This document shows positions 15,387-24,890 of a DNA stretch of 64,000 nt, in pieces. The position numbers and the translations under genes were made by a program. Under the pieces are notes generated by a model. The model was given only the letters and a program-made list of their open reading frames with translations. It did not search any database and was not told the DNA's origin. Source of the stretch: Bog-257 sp963805985 (GTDB lineage Bacteria > Acidobacteriota > Terriglobia > Terriglobales > Acidobacteriaceae); assembly GCA_963805985.1 (NCBI GenBank), contig CAWDWG010000013.1:1-64000 (forward strand). Direction: 5' to 3'. Within the stretch, counting starts at the first letter, position 1; the number at the start of each line of letters is the position of its first letter.

Positions 15387-16673
15387 TTACGCGCCGCCCT
15401 GATAACCCTTCGCCGCGTCGCGATAGATGTCCTTCAGGTCCGAGCGCTCCAACACTCTGCCTGCGCCATCTTCCTTGCTGATCGATTCCAGCAGCTTCAC
15501 CGCTTCGCGGTAGTGTGGCACAGCCTCAGTTTGCTTGCCGCTTTGCGCGAGGGCTACACCTAGAAAGTACTGCGCGCGCGCCTGCTCCACTCGCAAGCCG
15601 AGTTTCTCGGCGCGGCCAACCGCGCTGTCCAACTCGTCGCGCGCAGCACTGGCTTGCTTGCCTGCCAACAGCGCCTGCCCCAGATACACCGAAGCATCCG
15701 CCGACTCGGCCTTTAGTCCCATGGAATCGGCGTCTTGCTTGAGCTTTCTGAGCGCGCCCACGGCTGACTGGGACCGCCCTTGCACCACATCGAGCTTGGC
15801 CAGGTTCAACTTCGTCTGTATCATCGGCCCGCGCAGCTTGCCCGTAGTCGCCAACTGGAGCGCCTTGTTGTACTGCTGCTGCGCTGAGGAGTAGTCGCCG
15901 CGATAGAAGTAGCTGTCCCCAAGGTAATTGAGCGCGGCCGCCGTGGCTTCGTTATTCTTCGCCTCGGGCGCAAGCTTCAGTGCTTCTTCAATGTATTTCT
16001 GACCTTCGCCTTCCTGGCCGACAGCTGACAGCGTGTGTCCGTAGCCGGCAAGCGCCCACACCATGAGGTAGCTGCGATCGTTGAGCTGGCGATAGGTGTT
16101 AACCGCTTCCTGCTGAGCTTTCAACGCTGCACCAAACTGTCCCTGGACGGCAAACAGCGTGCCGATGTCGCCAGACTCCAGGGCAATCCCACTCTTATCC
16201 CCTGAGGCGCGATAGATATCCAGCGCTTTAACATATTGCGACAGCGCGGTGTCGTACTGGCCCAATTTCTCGTTGGTCTGCGCCAGATCGTGCAGCGCCT
16301 GCGCCGCCTGGTCCTGCGCCTTCAGCCGATTGCTGATTTCATACGACTGCTGGTAATACGTCAGAGCGTCCTGATATTCGCCCTTGTTGAAGTGGGCCCC
16401 TCCCAGGTTGACCAGCAAGGTCGCCTGAGCACCCTCGTCACCGGTGTCGCGTGCGATCTGCAAGGCTTCGTTGGTGTACTTCAGGACTTCGTCATTCTGA
16501 TCGTGCTCGAGATAGAAGAAGCCGAGGGTCATTAGATTTTGAATGAGCCCGTTCTTATCCCCAATCTTGCGATCAACCTCAACCGCTTCTGTCCAACTGG
16601 CGAGGGCAGCCTTGGAATTGCCCATGGCATCCTGGATCTGGCCCATCTGCGAGCAGGCTGGTGGCGATGCCAC
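15387..16673 (-). CDS. TPR protein: C-terminal half of a frameshifted kinase-TPR protein
   Basis: A 428-residue frame made almost entirely of tetratricopeptide repeats, for example 'NKAL...' helices, 'YLGDSYFYRGDYSSAQQQYN' and 'ALTYYQQSYEISNRLKAQDQ'. It has no convincing start: the first 11 residues are a shadow of the upstream gene's frame. At about 16650 the upstream kinase frame ends in '...DQRGIATSLL', and this frame continues 'QMGQIQDAMGNSKAAL', exactly the next TPR. One extra or two missing bases there split one gene of about 1,250 codons. If the shift is real, this part may not be made, or only from internal starts. TPRs here would be extracytoplasmic, after the kinase's membrane segment. 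Confidence 0.75.
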   Translation of the reverse strand: MASPPACSQMGQIQDAMGNSKAALASWTEAVEVDRKIGDKNGLIQNLMTLGFFYLEHDQNDEVLKYTNEALQIARDTGDEGAQATLLVNLGGAHFNKGEYQDALTYYQQSYEISNRLKAQDQAAQALHDLAQTNEKLGQYDTALSQYVKALDIYRASGDKSGIALESGDIGTLFAVQGQFGAALKAQQEAVNTYRQLNDRSYLMVWALAGYGHTLSAVGQEGEGQKYIEEALKLAPEAKNNEATAAALNYLGDSYFYRGDYSSAQQQYNKALQLATTGKLRGPMIQTKLNLAKLDVVQGRSQSAVGALRKLKQDADSMGLKAESADASVYLGQALLAGKQASAARDELDSAVGRAEKLGLRVEQARAQYFLGVALAQSGKQTEAVPHYREAVKLLESISKEDGAGRVLERSDLKDIYRDAAKGYQGGA

Positions 16674-19098
16674 GTTGATCGCCGATCTTCCGCCGAATCT
16701 CCAGCGCCTGCTGAAAATTGCGCAGTGCGTCTTCCGGCTTGTTCAGCTGCTGATAAGCAATGCCCAAGGCTTGCAGGATCGCGCCCTTTTCTTCCTGGTT
16801 ATCGAACTGGATGGCAAGGCTCAGCGCTTTGTTCAGAGGGTCGATCGCGGACTGCGAATCGCCGCTCTTGATATCCACCCGCCCACTGGCCAGCAACGCG
16901 GCGACAAATTTCGGATCGGAGGCCAGAACCTTGCCAAGATACTTCTTGGCTTCTGCGTAATTGTTCGCATCTTCGTACAGCTTGGCCAGAGCAAACTCGG
17001 CATCGGTGTCGTCGGGATTGACCTTAACCAGCTGCAGATAGGCGTCAATGGCCTTGGCCGTGTCATGCATGAGACTGGCATGGCTGGCCTGGATCAAGAA
17101 TCGATCCTGTGCCGGCAGATTGTCGCTGAGTTCGACGGCGCGACGCGATGCCTGCTCCGCCTTGTCGTCGTAACCCAGCGCACTGTAGGTTTGCGCCAGT
17201 CTGGAAAAAGCCATGGCGAAGTTCAGATCCTGGGTTGTGGCATCTTCGAACTTGGTGACGGCCTGTGTATTGTTTCCGGAGCGCACCAGTTGCAGCCCTT
17301 CATCGTAGGCGCGCAACGCCGGTAGCGACTTGGTGTCGACGTGCTGCGAGTGGGCTTGCAGCTCCTTTAGAACTTCCGGATTTGCAGCCACCTTCGCGCG
17401 CACATCATCGGCGAATTTGTCCAATGAACTCAGCAGCTGCTGCTCGTTGGGGGCGTCGGTCTTCAGGGTGATGTTTTGATCGTTGGCGAGGTCGGCAATC
17501 GTGGCGTTGATGCGTATCTGCTCGCCAATTTTTTCGTATTGGCCGAAGACAATGGTATCGGCGTGCGTGAACTCAGCGATGCGTTTCACGGTTTGCAGAT
17601 CAAGCTGCGATTGCGGCGACACCCGCAGATCGCTGAGCACTTGCTGAAGCCGGTCGGGAGACACCATCCGCAAATGAACCGACTGGCCCATGTCCGTGCT
17701 CAAAGCTTCGGCGATGCTCGATCCCAGCCAACTCAAGCTCGCATCTCCCGAGGCGTTGTAGAAAGGAACAATCGCTACTGAGGTGACGGGCCCTTGCACC
17801 GCATTCGGTCCCGTCCTCGAGCGGGCTGCGTAACGAACCCCAATGACAGCCCCGGTTGCCAGCACAACCGCCGCAACCCCAATCGCAATCCACTTCGCCG
17901 GCAGCCGCTTCGCTGCAGCAGGAGCGACCTCGGAAACGACTGGACGCGGAATCGCCGATTGTCCCGACCGCGGCTTCTCCCCTCGCCAGATTTGGAGTTC
18001 GTTTACCAGCTCTTCAATCGAGGCGAACCGCTCGTCGGGATTACGCTCCAGGCATTTACTGACGATATCGCTCAATTCCCGGGGAATGGTGCCGTCAACA
18101 TCGACCAGCGGTGCCGCTCGCTCTTGGGTGCGCTTAACCAGGCTGGCGATGGCGCTCTCGGCATGAAAGGGCATGATGCCAGTCAGCAGCTCGTAGAAGA
18201 TCAGACCGACCGTAAATTCGTCGGAGCGGGCGTCTAGATCCTTGCCCATGGCCTGTTCGGGCGACATGTACTCCATCGTCCCGATCATCATGCCGGTCTG
18301 GGTCATGCCGTCGCCCTGGATGGTCCTGGCCAGCCCGAAGTCCATGATGACCACGCGCCCGGAGGCATCGCGCATGATGTTGCTGGGTTTCAGATCGCGA
18401 TGGATGACTCCTTCAGCGTGCGCCGCCTGCAAGCCGCCACACACCTGGAGCATGATGTTGACTGCGTCCTCAGGCGGGAGCTTTCCTCGGCGCAGGAGGA
18501 TCGCGTGCAAGTCCTCACCTTCGACAAACTCCATGGTGATGAACTTCACGCCGCCGGCTTCGTTGAGGTCGTAGATGCGGATGATGTTCTTGTGAGTGAC
18601 TTGCCGGGCCAGCACCAACTCCTGCTTAAAGCGCGCCAGGATGGCCGGGTTGCCGGCGAGATCCGGCCGGATCACCTTGAGCGCGACGATGCGCTCCACC
18701 TCTATGTCTCGAGCCAGGTAAACGGCTCCCATGCCTCCCATGCCAAGTATCTTCAGGATCTCGTAGCGCCCACCGAGAACCTCGCCGTCACGAAAGATGG
18801 TTGCGCCAATGCTTGCGAAAACCGGGTTGAGGGCAGACCCCGGACCTGAGGAGACCGAGGTGACCGGAGCTTTGGTGAGCGCAGCGATTGGAGTGGCAAC
18901 GGTAGCCGTATCCGATGGATCGCTCTTGGAGGGAGTTGGAGTGGCAGCTCCAGGAACAAGGGTATCCTGAGAATCGCTGCCGGCCGGAATCGGACCCTTC
19001 AGATCAGGCACCGGCTTGGGCAGGGGGGCGGAACTATCCCCGCTTGATACTGCGACCGTTTCCTGCTCCCGTCGCGGCGTATCCCGATCGGCAGTCAC
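16579..19098 (-). CDS. Membrane Ser/Thr protein kinase with FlgO/TolB-like and TPR regions, frameshifted
   Basis: An 839-residue PknB-type kinase. A Pro/Ser/Thr-rich cytoplasmic N-terminus (1-100) precedes the kinase domain (about 112-372): glycine loop 'LGMGGMGAVY', Lys141 in 'VALKVI', catalytic 'HRDLKPSN' (233-240), 'DFGLA' (253-257) and 'SPEQ' (279-282). A membrane helix spans about 403-421. Outside it, 'SVAIVPFYNASGDASLSWLG' begins a domain like those of FlgO/TolB-type proteins, and TPRs start near 590. All kinase catalytic residues are present. The C-terminal TPRs continue in another frame (15387-16673) after a shift near 16650. It begins with GTG. It probably senses something outside the cytoplasm and phosphorylates cytoplasmic targets. 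Confidence 0.88.
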   Translation of the reverse strand: MTADRDTPRREQETVAVSSGDSSAPLPKPVPDLKGPIPAGSDSQDTLVPGAATPTPSKSDPSDTATVATPIAALTKAPVTSVSSGPGSALNPVFASIGATIFRDGEVLGGRYEILKILGMGGMGAVYLARDIEVERIVALKVIRPDLAGNPAILARFKQELVLARQVTHKNIIRIYDLNEAGGVKFITMEFVEGEDLHAILLRRGKLPPEDAVNIMLQVCGGLQAAHAEGVIHRDLKPSNIMRDASGRVVIMDFGLARTIQGDGMTQTGMMIGTMEYMSPEQAMGKDLDARSDEFTVGLIFYELLTGIMPFHAESAIASLVKRTQERAAPLVDVDGTIPRELSDIVSKCLERNPDERFASIEELVNELQIWRGEKPRSGQSAIPRPVVSEVAPAAAKRLPAKWIAIGVAAVVLATGAVIGVRYAARSRTGPNAVQGPVTSVAIVPFYNASGDASLSWLGSSIAEALSTDMGQSVHLRMVSPDRLQQVLSDLRVSPQSQLDLQTVKRIAEFTHADTIVFGQYEKIGEQIRINATIADLANDQNITLKTDAPNEQQLLSSLDKFADDVRAKVAANPEVLKELQAHSQHVDTKSLPALRAYDEGLQLVRSGNNTQAVTKFEDATTQDLNFAMAFSRLAQTYSALGYDDKAEQASRRAVELSDNLPAQDRFLIQASHASLMHDTAKAIDAYLQLVKVNPDDTDAEFALAKLYEDANNYAEAKKYLGKVLASDPKFVAALLASGRVDIKSGDSQSAIDPLNKALSLAIQFDNQEEKGAILQALGIAYQQLNKPEDALRNFQQALEIRRKIGDQRGIATSLLADGPDPGCHGQFQGCPRQLDRSG

Positions 19099-19222
19099 GC
19101 GCTACCTTCCGAACCTGAGTTAAAAGGTGAAGGAGACTTTCACCCGAAGCCAATGTCCTAGAGTATAACCTTGATTGCAAGCGTGCCCCCGGTGGATTCG
19201 GGCCAGGCACTACGCGACAGGC

Positions 19223-19376
19223 CTATTGCGCCACACCTGCAATAGTCATCGCGCGGTTTCGATACGGTTGCGCTAAACCATTGCCGAAGTACCTTGTGCC
19301 GTACAGATTCCCCTGACTGTCCATGATGAGGCCGGCGCGAGGGTTACTCGAATCGTGAGGAACCGAAAGCCGGCTC
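19223..19376 (-). pseudogene. Remnant of an 'NLYGT'-repeat secreted protein
   Basis: The minus strand reads 'PRAGLIMDSQGNLYGTRYFG' and then runs to a TAG at 19223-19225. This matches one repeat of the large secreted tandem-repeat proteins ('GLIxDSxGNLYGTT') frequent in Acidobacteria. Only one degenerate repeat is left, with no start. Confidence 0.5.
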
Positions 19377-21069
19377 AGGGGTGGCCAGTGCCGAACCGAT
19401 TGGCATCGTAGACGAAATCCACTAGCCCATCGCGGTAGTCGATCTTCACCTGAAGCATGCTCAGCAAGCTGAATCCCAGTGTCCCCGATACCTCGGTCCC
19501 AAACCCGCGGCTTAAGTTGGAAAGGTCGAAGGCGATCATATCCAGGTTTTTCTGCCGCAGATGCCCGAAGGTAAGCGTAGCTTTGTCGGCGCGATAGACA
19601 TTCGCCACGTTTCCGTTCGCGCCTTTCACATGAGTGTAGGGATCGATGCTGACCTTGGTCAGCGTACTCGCGGCCTGCCGCGAAATCATGTTGGCGGCCG
19701 CTCCGGTGTCAATCAGGAAGAGCATGGAAGGAGAGTCATTGACGTGTGTCGGGATCAGAAGGGCATGGCCGAAGCGAAAAACCGGAGTCCACTTTGCCAT
19801 CTCCGGTGCGACGTAGCGATCGTGAGGCAGCTTCGGGAGCGGCGTCGTGCTGCTGCTGTTGCTCTTCTCGCCGCCCGTGGTGTGCTCTTCTTCGACGGCT
19901 TCGGCTTTGGCATCCGAATCGCCAGCTCCCTCCTGCCCGGTGCTCAGGCCGGCAGGAGTTGCTGTCTCGTCGGGCCGCACCGGCAGTGGCGATAACCGCA
20001 GCTTCCGGTCGGGCATGTCAATGTCGATCAGATAAGAACGAAATACGTCGGCGCCGATCAGACCATCCTCATCGGCAACCGAATTGCGATCACTGACCAT
20101 AACCACGCAGTCGGAAAATTCCAGCTCCCCAACCCGTATGTGATCGGCGACGGCCAGATATCCGCTCTGCGGGCCCTGATCGCCTACTCCGCGAAAACTA
20201 ATGCCGGAGAGGCGTGTGAGCCCGGCTTTTTCCGCCGCTTTGTGTCCCACCGTGATTCCGCCGGCTCCGGTATCGAGCAACAGCCGGGCGCTGTGATCGT
20301 TCAACTTCACCACCAGACCCTCGCCAAACGCATGCGTCGGATCGCGCAACATTGGCTCCAGCTTCGCCTCGGTCTCCTCCACTTTGTTGACGAGCTGGCA
20401 GGCATGCACGGGCTTTTCAGCCAGGGCCTTCAGGTGGGCCAGCCGCTCCTGCAACCTGGCGACCTGCTCCGGCGCATTGGGGTGCGGCGCGGCGAGATAA
20501 GCTTCGATGGCAGCAATCTCCTGCTTCCGCGTACCCTGGCGAAACCAGGCTCGCTGTACCTGCGGATCGTTAGGAGCGATTTTGTAAGCCGCCTGTACGA
20601 GGTCGTAGGCATGGCGATACATCGAATACGCGCGATACACCCGAGCCAATCCAAGATACGCGGCTACCAGTTGTTGATCGGTCTTGGCCGCCTTCAGATA
20701 GGATGTTTCCGCCTCCGTCATATCACCGCGGCGAAAGTACACGTCGCCCATCGCGGCCAGCAACGGCGGCGAAGTCGGCTGGGCCGCCAAGGCGCTGCTT
20801 GCGGTGGTGAAGGCGTCGTCGACTTTCTGCTCCCGCAGCAGACAGCGGACCAGTCCCGCCTGCGCGGCCACCAGTTTCGGGTCGGCCTTCAGCAGCGCCT
20901 GATACTTATCGATTGCTTCCGTGAATTTGCCGGAGTTGTAGAGCTGATCGGCCGCTGCCAGGTCGGGGTTCACTGGCGCAATTTTCGTGTCGTCGCCAAA
21001 GGCGTGCAACGAAATCGATAGAACGATGACAAGCAAAGCCGCGAGCGGTCGTGGCAGCATTGGTCGCAC
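19375..21069 (-). CDS. Secreted TPR protein with two retropepsin-like aspartyl protease domains
   Basis: A 564-residue protein with a signal peptide ('LAALLVIVLSISLHAFG'), TPR helices at about 35-220, and two separate retropepsin-like domains. The first has 'RLLLDTGAGGITV' (Asp266) and a later 'DGLIGADVFRSYLIDID'; the second, after a Glu/Ser/Thr-rich linker (370-415), has 'LFLIDTGAAANMI' (Asp454) and 'GTLGFSLLSMLQVKIDY'. Retropepsins need two DTG half-sites, so the two domains may pair within one chain. Aspartyl proteases of this type are common in Acidobacteria and are presumably periplasmic. Substrate unknown. The stop overlaps the remnant repeat fragment downstream. Confidence 0.82.
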   Translation of the reverse strand: MRPMLPRPLAALLVIVLSISLHAFGDDTKIAPVNPDLAAADQLYNSGKFTEAIDKYQALLKADPKLVAAQAGLVRCLLREQKVDDAFTTASSALAAQPTSPPLLAAMGDVYFRRGDMTEAETSYLKAAKTDQQLVAAYLGLARVYRAYSMYRHAYDLVQAAYKIAPNDPQVQRAWFRQGTRKQEIAAIEAYLAAPHPNAPEQVARLQERLAHLKALAEKPVHACQLVNKVEETEAKLEPMLRDPTHAFGEGLVVKLNDHSARLLLDTGAGGITVGHKAAEKAGLTRLSGISFRGVGDQGPQSGYLAVADHIRVGELEFSDCVVMVSDRNSVADEDGLIGADVFRSYLIDIDMPDRKLRLSPLPVRPDETATPAGLSTGQEGAGDSDAKAEAVEEEHTTGGEKSNSSSTTPLPKLPHDRYVAPEMAKWTPVFRFGHALLIPTHVNDSPSMLFLIDTGAAANMISRQAASTLTKVSIDPYTHVKGANGNVANVYRADKATLTFGHLRQKNLDMIAFDLSNLSRGFGTEVSGTLGFSLLSMLQVKIDYRDGLVDFVYDANRFGTGHP

Positions 21070-21247
21070 CTCTCCTGTGGGAGCGGAGATAACTTAATAA
21101 ATAGGTTGCAGCAGAGCGGCCTTCTCCGCCAACCGTTGTAGCTGGAAGTGGCCAACATAGCATGGATACCGGCGCTATCACATATTTTTGTCCGCGCGAA
21201 GGCAGCCACAACGCGAAGGCAGCCACAATGAGTCGTTAGCTACGCCT

Positions 21248-22195
21248 TCATCGCATCTCTGCGGGCCAACCCGCACCCCCCGCCGAGGCGCTCGCCCGCG
21301 CCGCCCGCGGCATCGACCCGAACACCGGGATTTCGAAGTCGTCACAGTAATCCACTCCCGGCACATCGGCTTGCGCGTGCAGCATCCACAACAACTGGTC
21401 TCTGGGCACTTCGTGATTGGTTTCGTAAGCGTCTTCCGGAATGTCGAACTCAACCGGAATACACGTTCCCACCGGGGCAATCATCAAAGCCGACTGCGGA
21501 ACATTCTTCTGCTGTTGCCAGAGCTGAGTATCGTTGACGCTCCGCTCCTTGCCTGAACCCGTCACAATGCGACGAATACAAGACAGCCGCAGATCGATTC
21601 CATGGTCGGCGGCGGTTTCCAGACGCAGGTGAATCTGTCCGCTCATTCGCTTGCCCGGAGAAAAAGGCAGTGTGGCGAATTCAAAGTAGGTTTGGCCGTA
21701 GCGCCGGCGGCGGATGGTGGCGCGCAAAGCTCCCACGAGCAGAGCCGTAGGAATTAGACACAGCCCGAGTAGGAACACTATCCCCGCACTAGCAGTGCGT
21801 ATCAACTGCGGCACGTTGATCCACGCCATCGGCAAGAAAAGCATGCCGGTCAGGACAGTGCCAACCCACCAACCATAAAACGTACTACGGCGGTTGCCGA
21901 GCGCGCGGCCCTGCGCCCAGTCGCTGCGCCACAGCCACGGAGATTGCGGATTGGTGTCCCGCACCGCTGCATTCCGCTTTTGCCACTGGTAGCCATATAC
22001 GGCGCCAAACATGAGCCCCGCCCCGATAATGGCGAAAACCGAAGCGAAGATCGCGGCGGCGACGGGATCGGTATTGTTGCCGTGAACAGATGGCGCTGAG
22101 GTGAAAAAGGCAAAGCTGGCGTACGCGCCAAACCCGAAGAAGGGCAGGCCGAACAGGAACAGCACCACCGCGCCGGCTTTGGACGGTTGCGCCAC
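21248..22195 (-). CDS. Membrane protein, DUF3592-like
   Basis: A 315-residue protein with membrane helices at about 8-30, 45-65, 108-128 and 137-155, then a soluble, beta-rich C-terminal half. The N-terminal 'VLFLFGLPFFGFGAYASFAF' and the general layout resemble DUF3592-type membrane proteins, but this is a weak match. No catalytic motif. It is divergent from the kinase gene at 22270, with 74 bp between them, where promoters for both must lie. The last 25 residues are Ala/Gly/Arg-rich. Confidence 0.55.
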   Translation of the reverse strand: MAQPSKAGAVVLFLFGLPFFGFGAYASFAFFTSAPSVHGNNTDPVAAAIFASVFAIIGAGLMFGAVYGYQWQKRNAAVRDTNPQSPWLWRSDWAQGRALGNRRSTFYGWWVGTVLTGMLFLPMAWINVPQLIRTASAGIVFLLGLCLIPTALLVGALRATIRRRRYGQTYFEFATLPFSPGKRMSGQIHLRLETAADHGIDLRLSCIRRIVTGSGKERSVNDTQLWQQQKNVPQSALMIAPVGTCIPVEFDIPEDAYETNHEVPRDQLLWMLHAQADVPGVDYCDDFEIPVFGSMPRAARASASAGGAGWPAEMR

Positions 22196-22269
22196 GCCGT
22201 GATTATAGGGCGCGCGGGATTGCTTGCGCTATACTTCCGCTGTTTTCGGATTCCAGCGAAAACGTGTGC

Positions 22270-24792
22270 ATGGCGGATGATCCAACCATCTCGTTGGGGC
22301 CACAGAACCCTCAAGACCCGGATGGAACACTGACTCCTGGCGCTACCGCAGCTACCACCAGGAATCCTCTCCTTCTGCCAACGCGAATTGGCCGTTACCG
22401 GATTGTTCGCCTGCTGGGCGAAGGCGGCATGGGCGCGGTCTACGAGGCCGAGCAGGAGCAACCCCGGCGCAGCATTGCACTGAAGGTTATCCGGAGCGTC
22501 TGGGCCAGTCCGCAAATGCTGCGCCGTTTCGAGCAGGAGTCGCAGACGCTGGGCCGCCTGCACCACCCCGGCATCGCGCAGATATACGAAGCGGGAACCG
22601 CCGACACTCCATTCGGTCCTGAGCCTTACTTTGCCATGGAGATCATCCACGGCAAGCCCCTCATCGACTACGCCAATGACGCGAAGCTCGACACGCGGCA
22701 GCGATTGGCGTTGATGATCGAAATCTGCGATGCGGTGCAGCACGCGCACCAGCGCGGCATTATTCATCGCGACCTGAAGCCCGGCAACATCCTGGTCGAC
22801 GAGAGTGGGCAGCCGAAAATCCTGGACTTCGGCCTGGCCCGTGTCATGGACAGCGATACCGAGCAGATGACGCGGCAGACCGACATCGGCCAACTGCTGG
22901 GCACATTGCCGTACATGAGTCCCGAGCAGGTTGAAGCCGATCCCATGGCGGTTGACACTCGCACCGATGTTTACGCGCTGGGGGTCATTCTCTACGAACT
23001 GCTCACCGACAAGCTTCCCTACACGCTCTCACAGCAATTGCACGAGGCGGTGCAGACGATTCAGCAGGTCGATCCCACTCCCCTGAGTTCAGTGAGCCGT
23101 TTGTATCGAGGGGACATTGAGACCATCGTAGGAAAAGCGCTGGAGAAGGACAAAGCCCGGCGCTATCAATCGGCAGCCGAACTTGCTGACGATATCCGGC
23201 GCTACCTCGAAGACCGGCCGATTACCGCCCGGCCACCAAGCACCAGCTATCAGTTAAAGAAGTTCGCGCGCCGGCACAAGATACTCGTGATAGGCGTGCC
23301 TGCTTTATTTCTAGTGCTGGTTGCCGGGGTAGTAGCCAGTACCTTGGAGGCGGTGCGGGCGCGACGGGCCGAAGCCCGCGCACAGACGGAAGCTGCCATC
23401 GCGAAGGCAGTGAACCAGTTTCTGCAGGACGATCTGCTGTCCCAGGCCAGTCCGGATTCTCAGAGCGGGACGCCGGACCCGGAGGTCAAGGCTCGGACGC
23501 TGCTGGACCGGGCTGCGGCGCGCGTGGGCAATCGATTCGCGGGCCAGCCGCTGGTCGAAGCAGAGATTGAGGAGACGATCGGCAATGCCTATTCCGGCTT
23601 GGGCCTGTACGCGCAAGCCGAGACACATCTGCGCAAGGCCTATGAGCTGAGTTCGAAGTATCGTGGCCCCGACGACCCTAAAACACTCTCTATCCTGATG
23701 GTTGTCTCCAGTGTCGCCTCGGATCAGGATAAGGACAGCGAAGCTGTGGCTGCGGCGAAAACGGTTTTTGAAGGCCAAACCCGCACCCTGGGACCGGAGG
23801 ACCCAAGAACGGTGGTGGCGATGCAGAACCTCGGCGCCTTATACCTCGGCACCAGGCAGTACGCTGAGGCCGAGCCGCTTCTGAAGAAGGCGCTTGAGGT
23901 TCAGGTCCGCCGACAGGGCTACGATAACCTCGACACCCTGAACACCAGCGACAGCCTGGCCGAGCTATATATCGAACAGTCCCGCTACGCAGAGGCCCGG
24001 CCTTATCTGGAGAAGGGGCTCGATAGCTATCGCCGTGTCTACGGCCCAGAGCATCCTTTCACCCAACGCGAAATGTTTGGCTTGGGCAAGGTTTTGCTCG
24101 GAGAAGGTAATTACCCGGAAGCCGAAAAGGTTCTGGCAGACGTCTATGCAGTGGACATGCGAGTGAAAGGTGCGCAGCATCCAGACACGTTGCGCGTGGC
24201 CTCCAACCTTGGCTTTGCTTATTCGCAACAAGGCAAACTCGCTCAAGCCATACCTTTACTGGAGAACACGATTCGCGGTTTTCAGCAGACTACGGACCTT
24301 GGTCCCGGAGCGCCGGAGACCCTTAAAACTGAGTCGCGTCTTGCATGGGCCTATGACTCCAAGGGAGACCTGCCGCGCGCTGAGCAAATCTGGCGATCTG
24401 TGCGGCAGGGCTATATCGATTTGGGCAAGGACGGAGCAGCCGGTGCGGTCGATGTGAGCGAATTACTAGGTCAGAACCTGATCAGACAGCGAAAGTTCGC
24501 GCAAGCCGAACCGCTACTCCGCCAGGCTCTCGCCTATCGAGAGAAGGGGGATCACGACGATTGGCACTATTTCCGCGCGCAGGCGTTTCTCGGCGCAGCT
24601 TTGGCCGGCCTGCGGCAATACTCGGAGGCCGAGCCGCTGCTTCTCAACGGATACGAAGGACTGCGGCAACACACTTCCCGCATGCCCGCCGAGCAGCGGA
24701 AGTGGATTCGCTTTACGGGCGAACAGATTGTCGACATGTACTCACAATGGTCGAAGCCTGAAGAAGCGGCCAAGTGGCGCGCGACCCTTTAG
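22270..24792 (+). CDS. Membrane Ser/Thr protein kinase with C-terminal TPRs
   Basis: About 840 residues, intact. The kinase domain (43-312) has 'LLGEGGMGAVY', Lys72 in 'IALKVI', 'HRDLKPGN' (166-173), 'DFGLA' (187-191) and 'SPEQ' (217-220). A membrane helix is at about 339-358. Beyond it are tetratricopeptide repeats of the 'long' bacterial type ('ALYLGTRQYAEAEPLLKKAL', 'YGPEHPFTQREMFGLG'), which usually bind proteins. I chose the ATG at 22270; a GTG two codons earlier is possible. Kinase inside and TPRs outside is the common acidobacterial design. It is likely a signalling receptor; ligand and targets are unknown. Confidence 0.9.
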   Translation: MADDPTISLGPQNPQDPDGTLTPGATAATTRNPLLLPTRIGRYRIVRLLGEGGMGAVYEAEQEQPRRSIALKVIRSVWASPQMLRRFEQESQTLGRLHHPGIAQIYEAGTADTPFGPEPYFAMEIIHGKPLIDYANDAKLDTRQRLALMIEICDAVQHAHQRGIIHRDLKPGNILVDESGQPKILDFGLARVMDSDTEQMTRQTDIGQLLGTLPYMSPEQVEADPMAVDTRTDVYALGVILYELLTDKLPYTLSQQLHEAVQTIQQVDPTPLSSVSRLYRGDIETIVGKALEKDKARRYQSAAELADDIRRYLEDRPITARPPSTSYQLKKFARRHKILVIGVPALFLVLVAGVVASTLEAVRARRAEARAQTEAAIAKAVNQFLQDDLLSQASPDSQSGTPDPEVKARTLLDRAAARVGNRFAGQPLVEAEIEETIGNAYSGLGLYAQAETHLRKAYELSSKYRGPDDPKTLSILMVVSSVASDQDKDSEAVAAAKTVFEGQTRTLGPEDPRTVVAMQNLGALYLGTRQYAEAEPLLKKALEVQVRRQGYDNLDTLNTSDSLAELYIEQSRYAEARPYLEKGLDSYRRVYGPEHPFTQREMFGLGKVLLGEGNYPEAEKVLADVYAVDMRVKGAQHPDTLRVASNLGFAYSQQGKLAQAIPLLENTIRGFQQTTDLGPGAPETLKTESRLAWAYDSKGDLPRAEQIWRSVRQGYIDLGKDGAAGAVDVSELLGQNLIRQRKFAQAEPLLRQALAYREKGDHDDWHYFRAQAFLGAALAGLRQYSEAEPLLLNGYEGLRQHTSRMPAEQRKWIRFTGEQIVDMYSQWSKPEEAAKWRATL

Positions 24793-24890
24793 GGTCCACA
24801 GGAAGTCTCCTTGGCTTCGATTCCCTGGGCCGGCCCCATTTTTCCAGATTTTCATTGATACTATTGATGTAGCTCTTTTTGAGACCGTCT

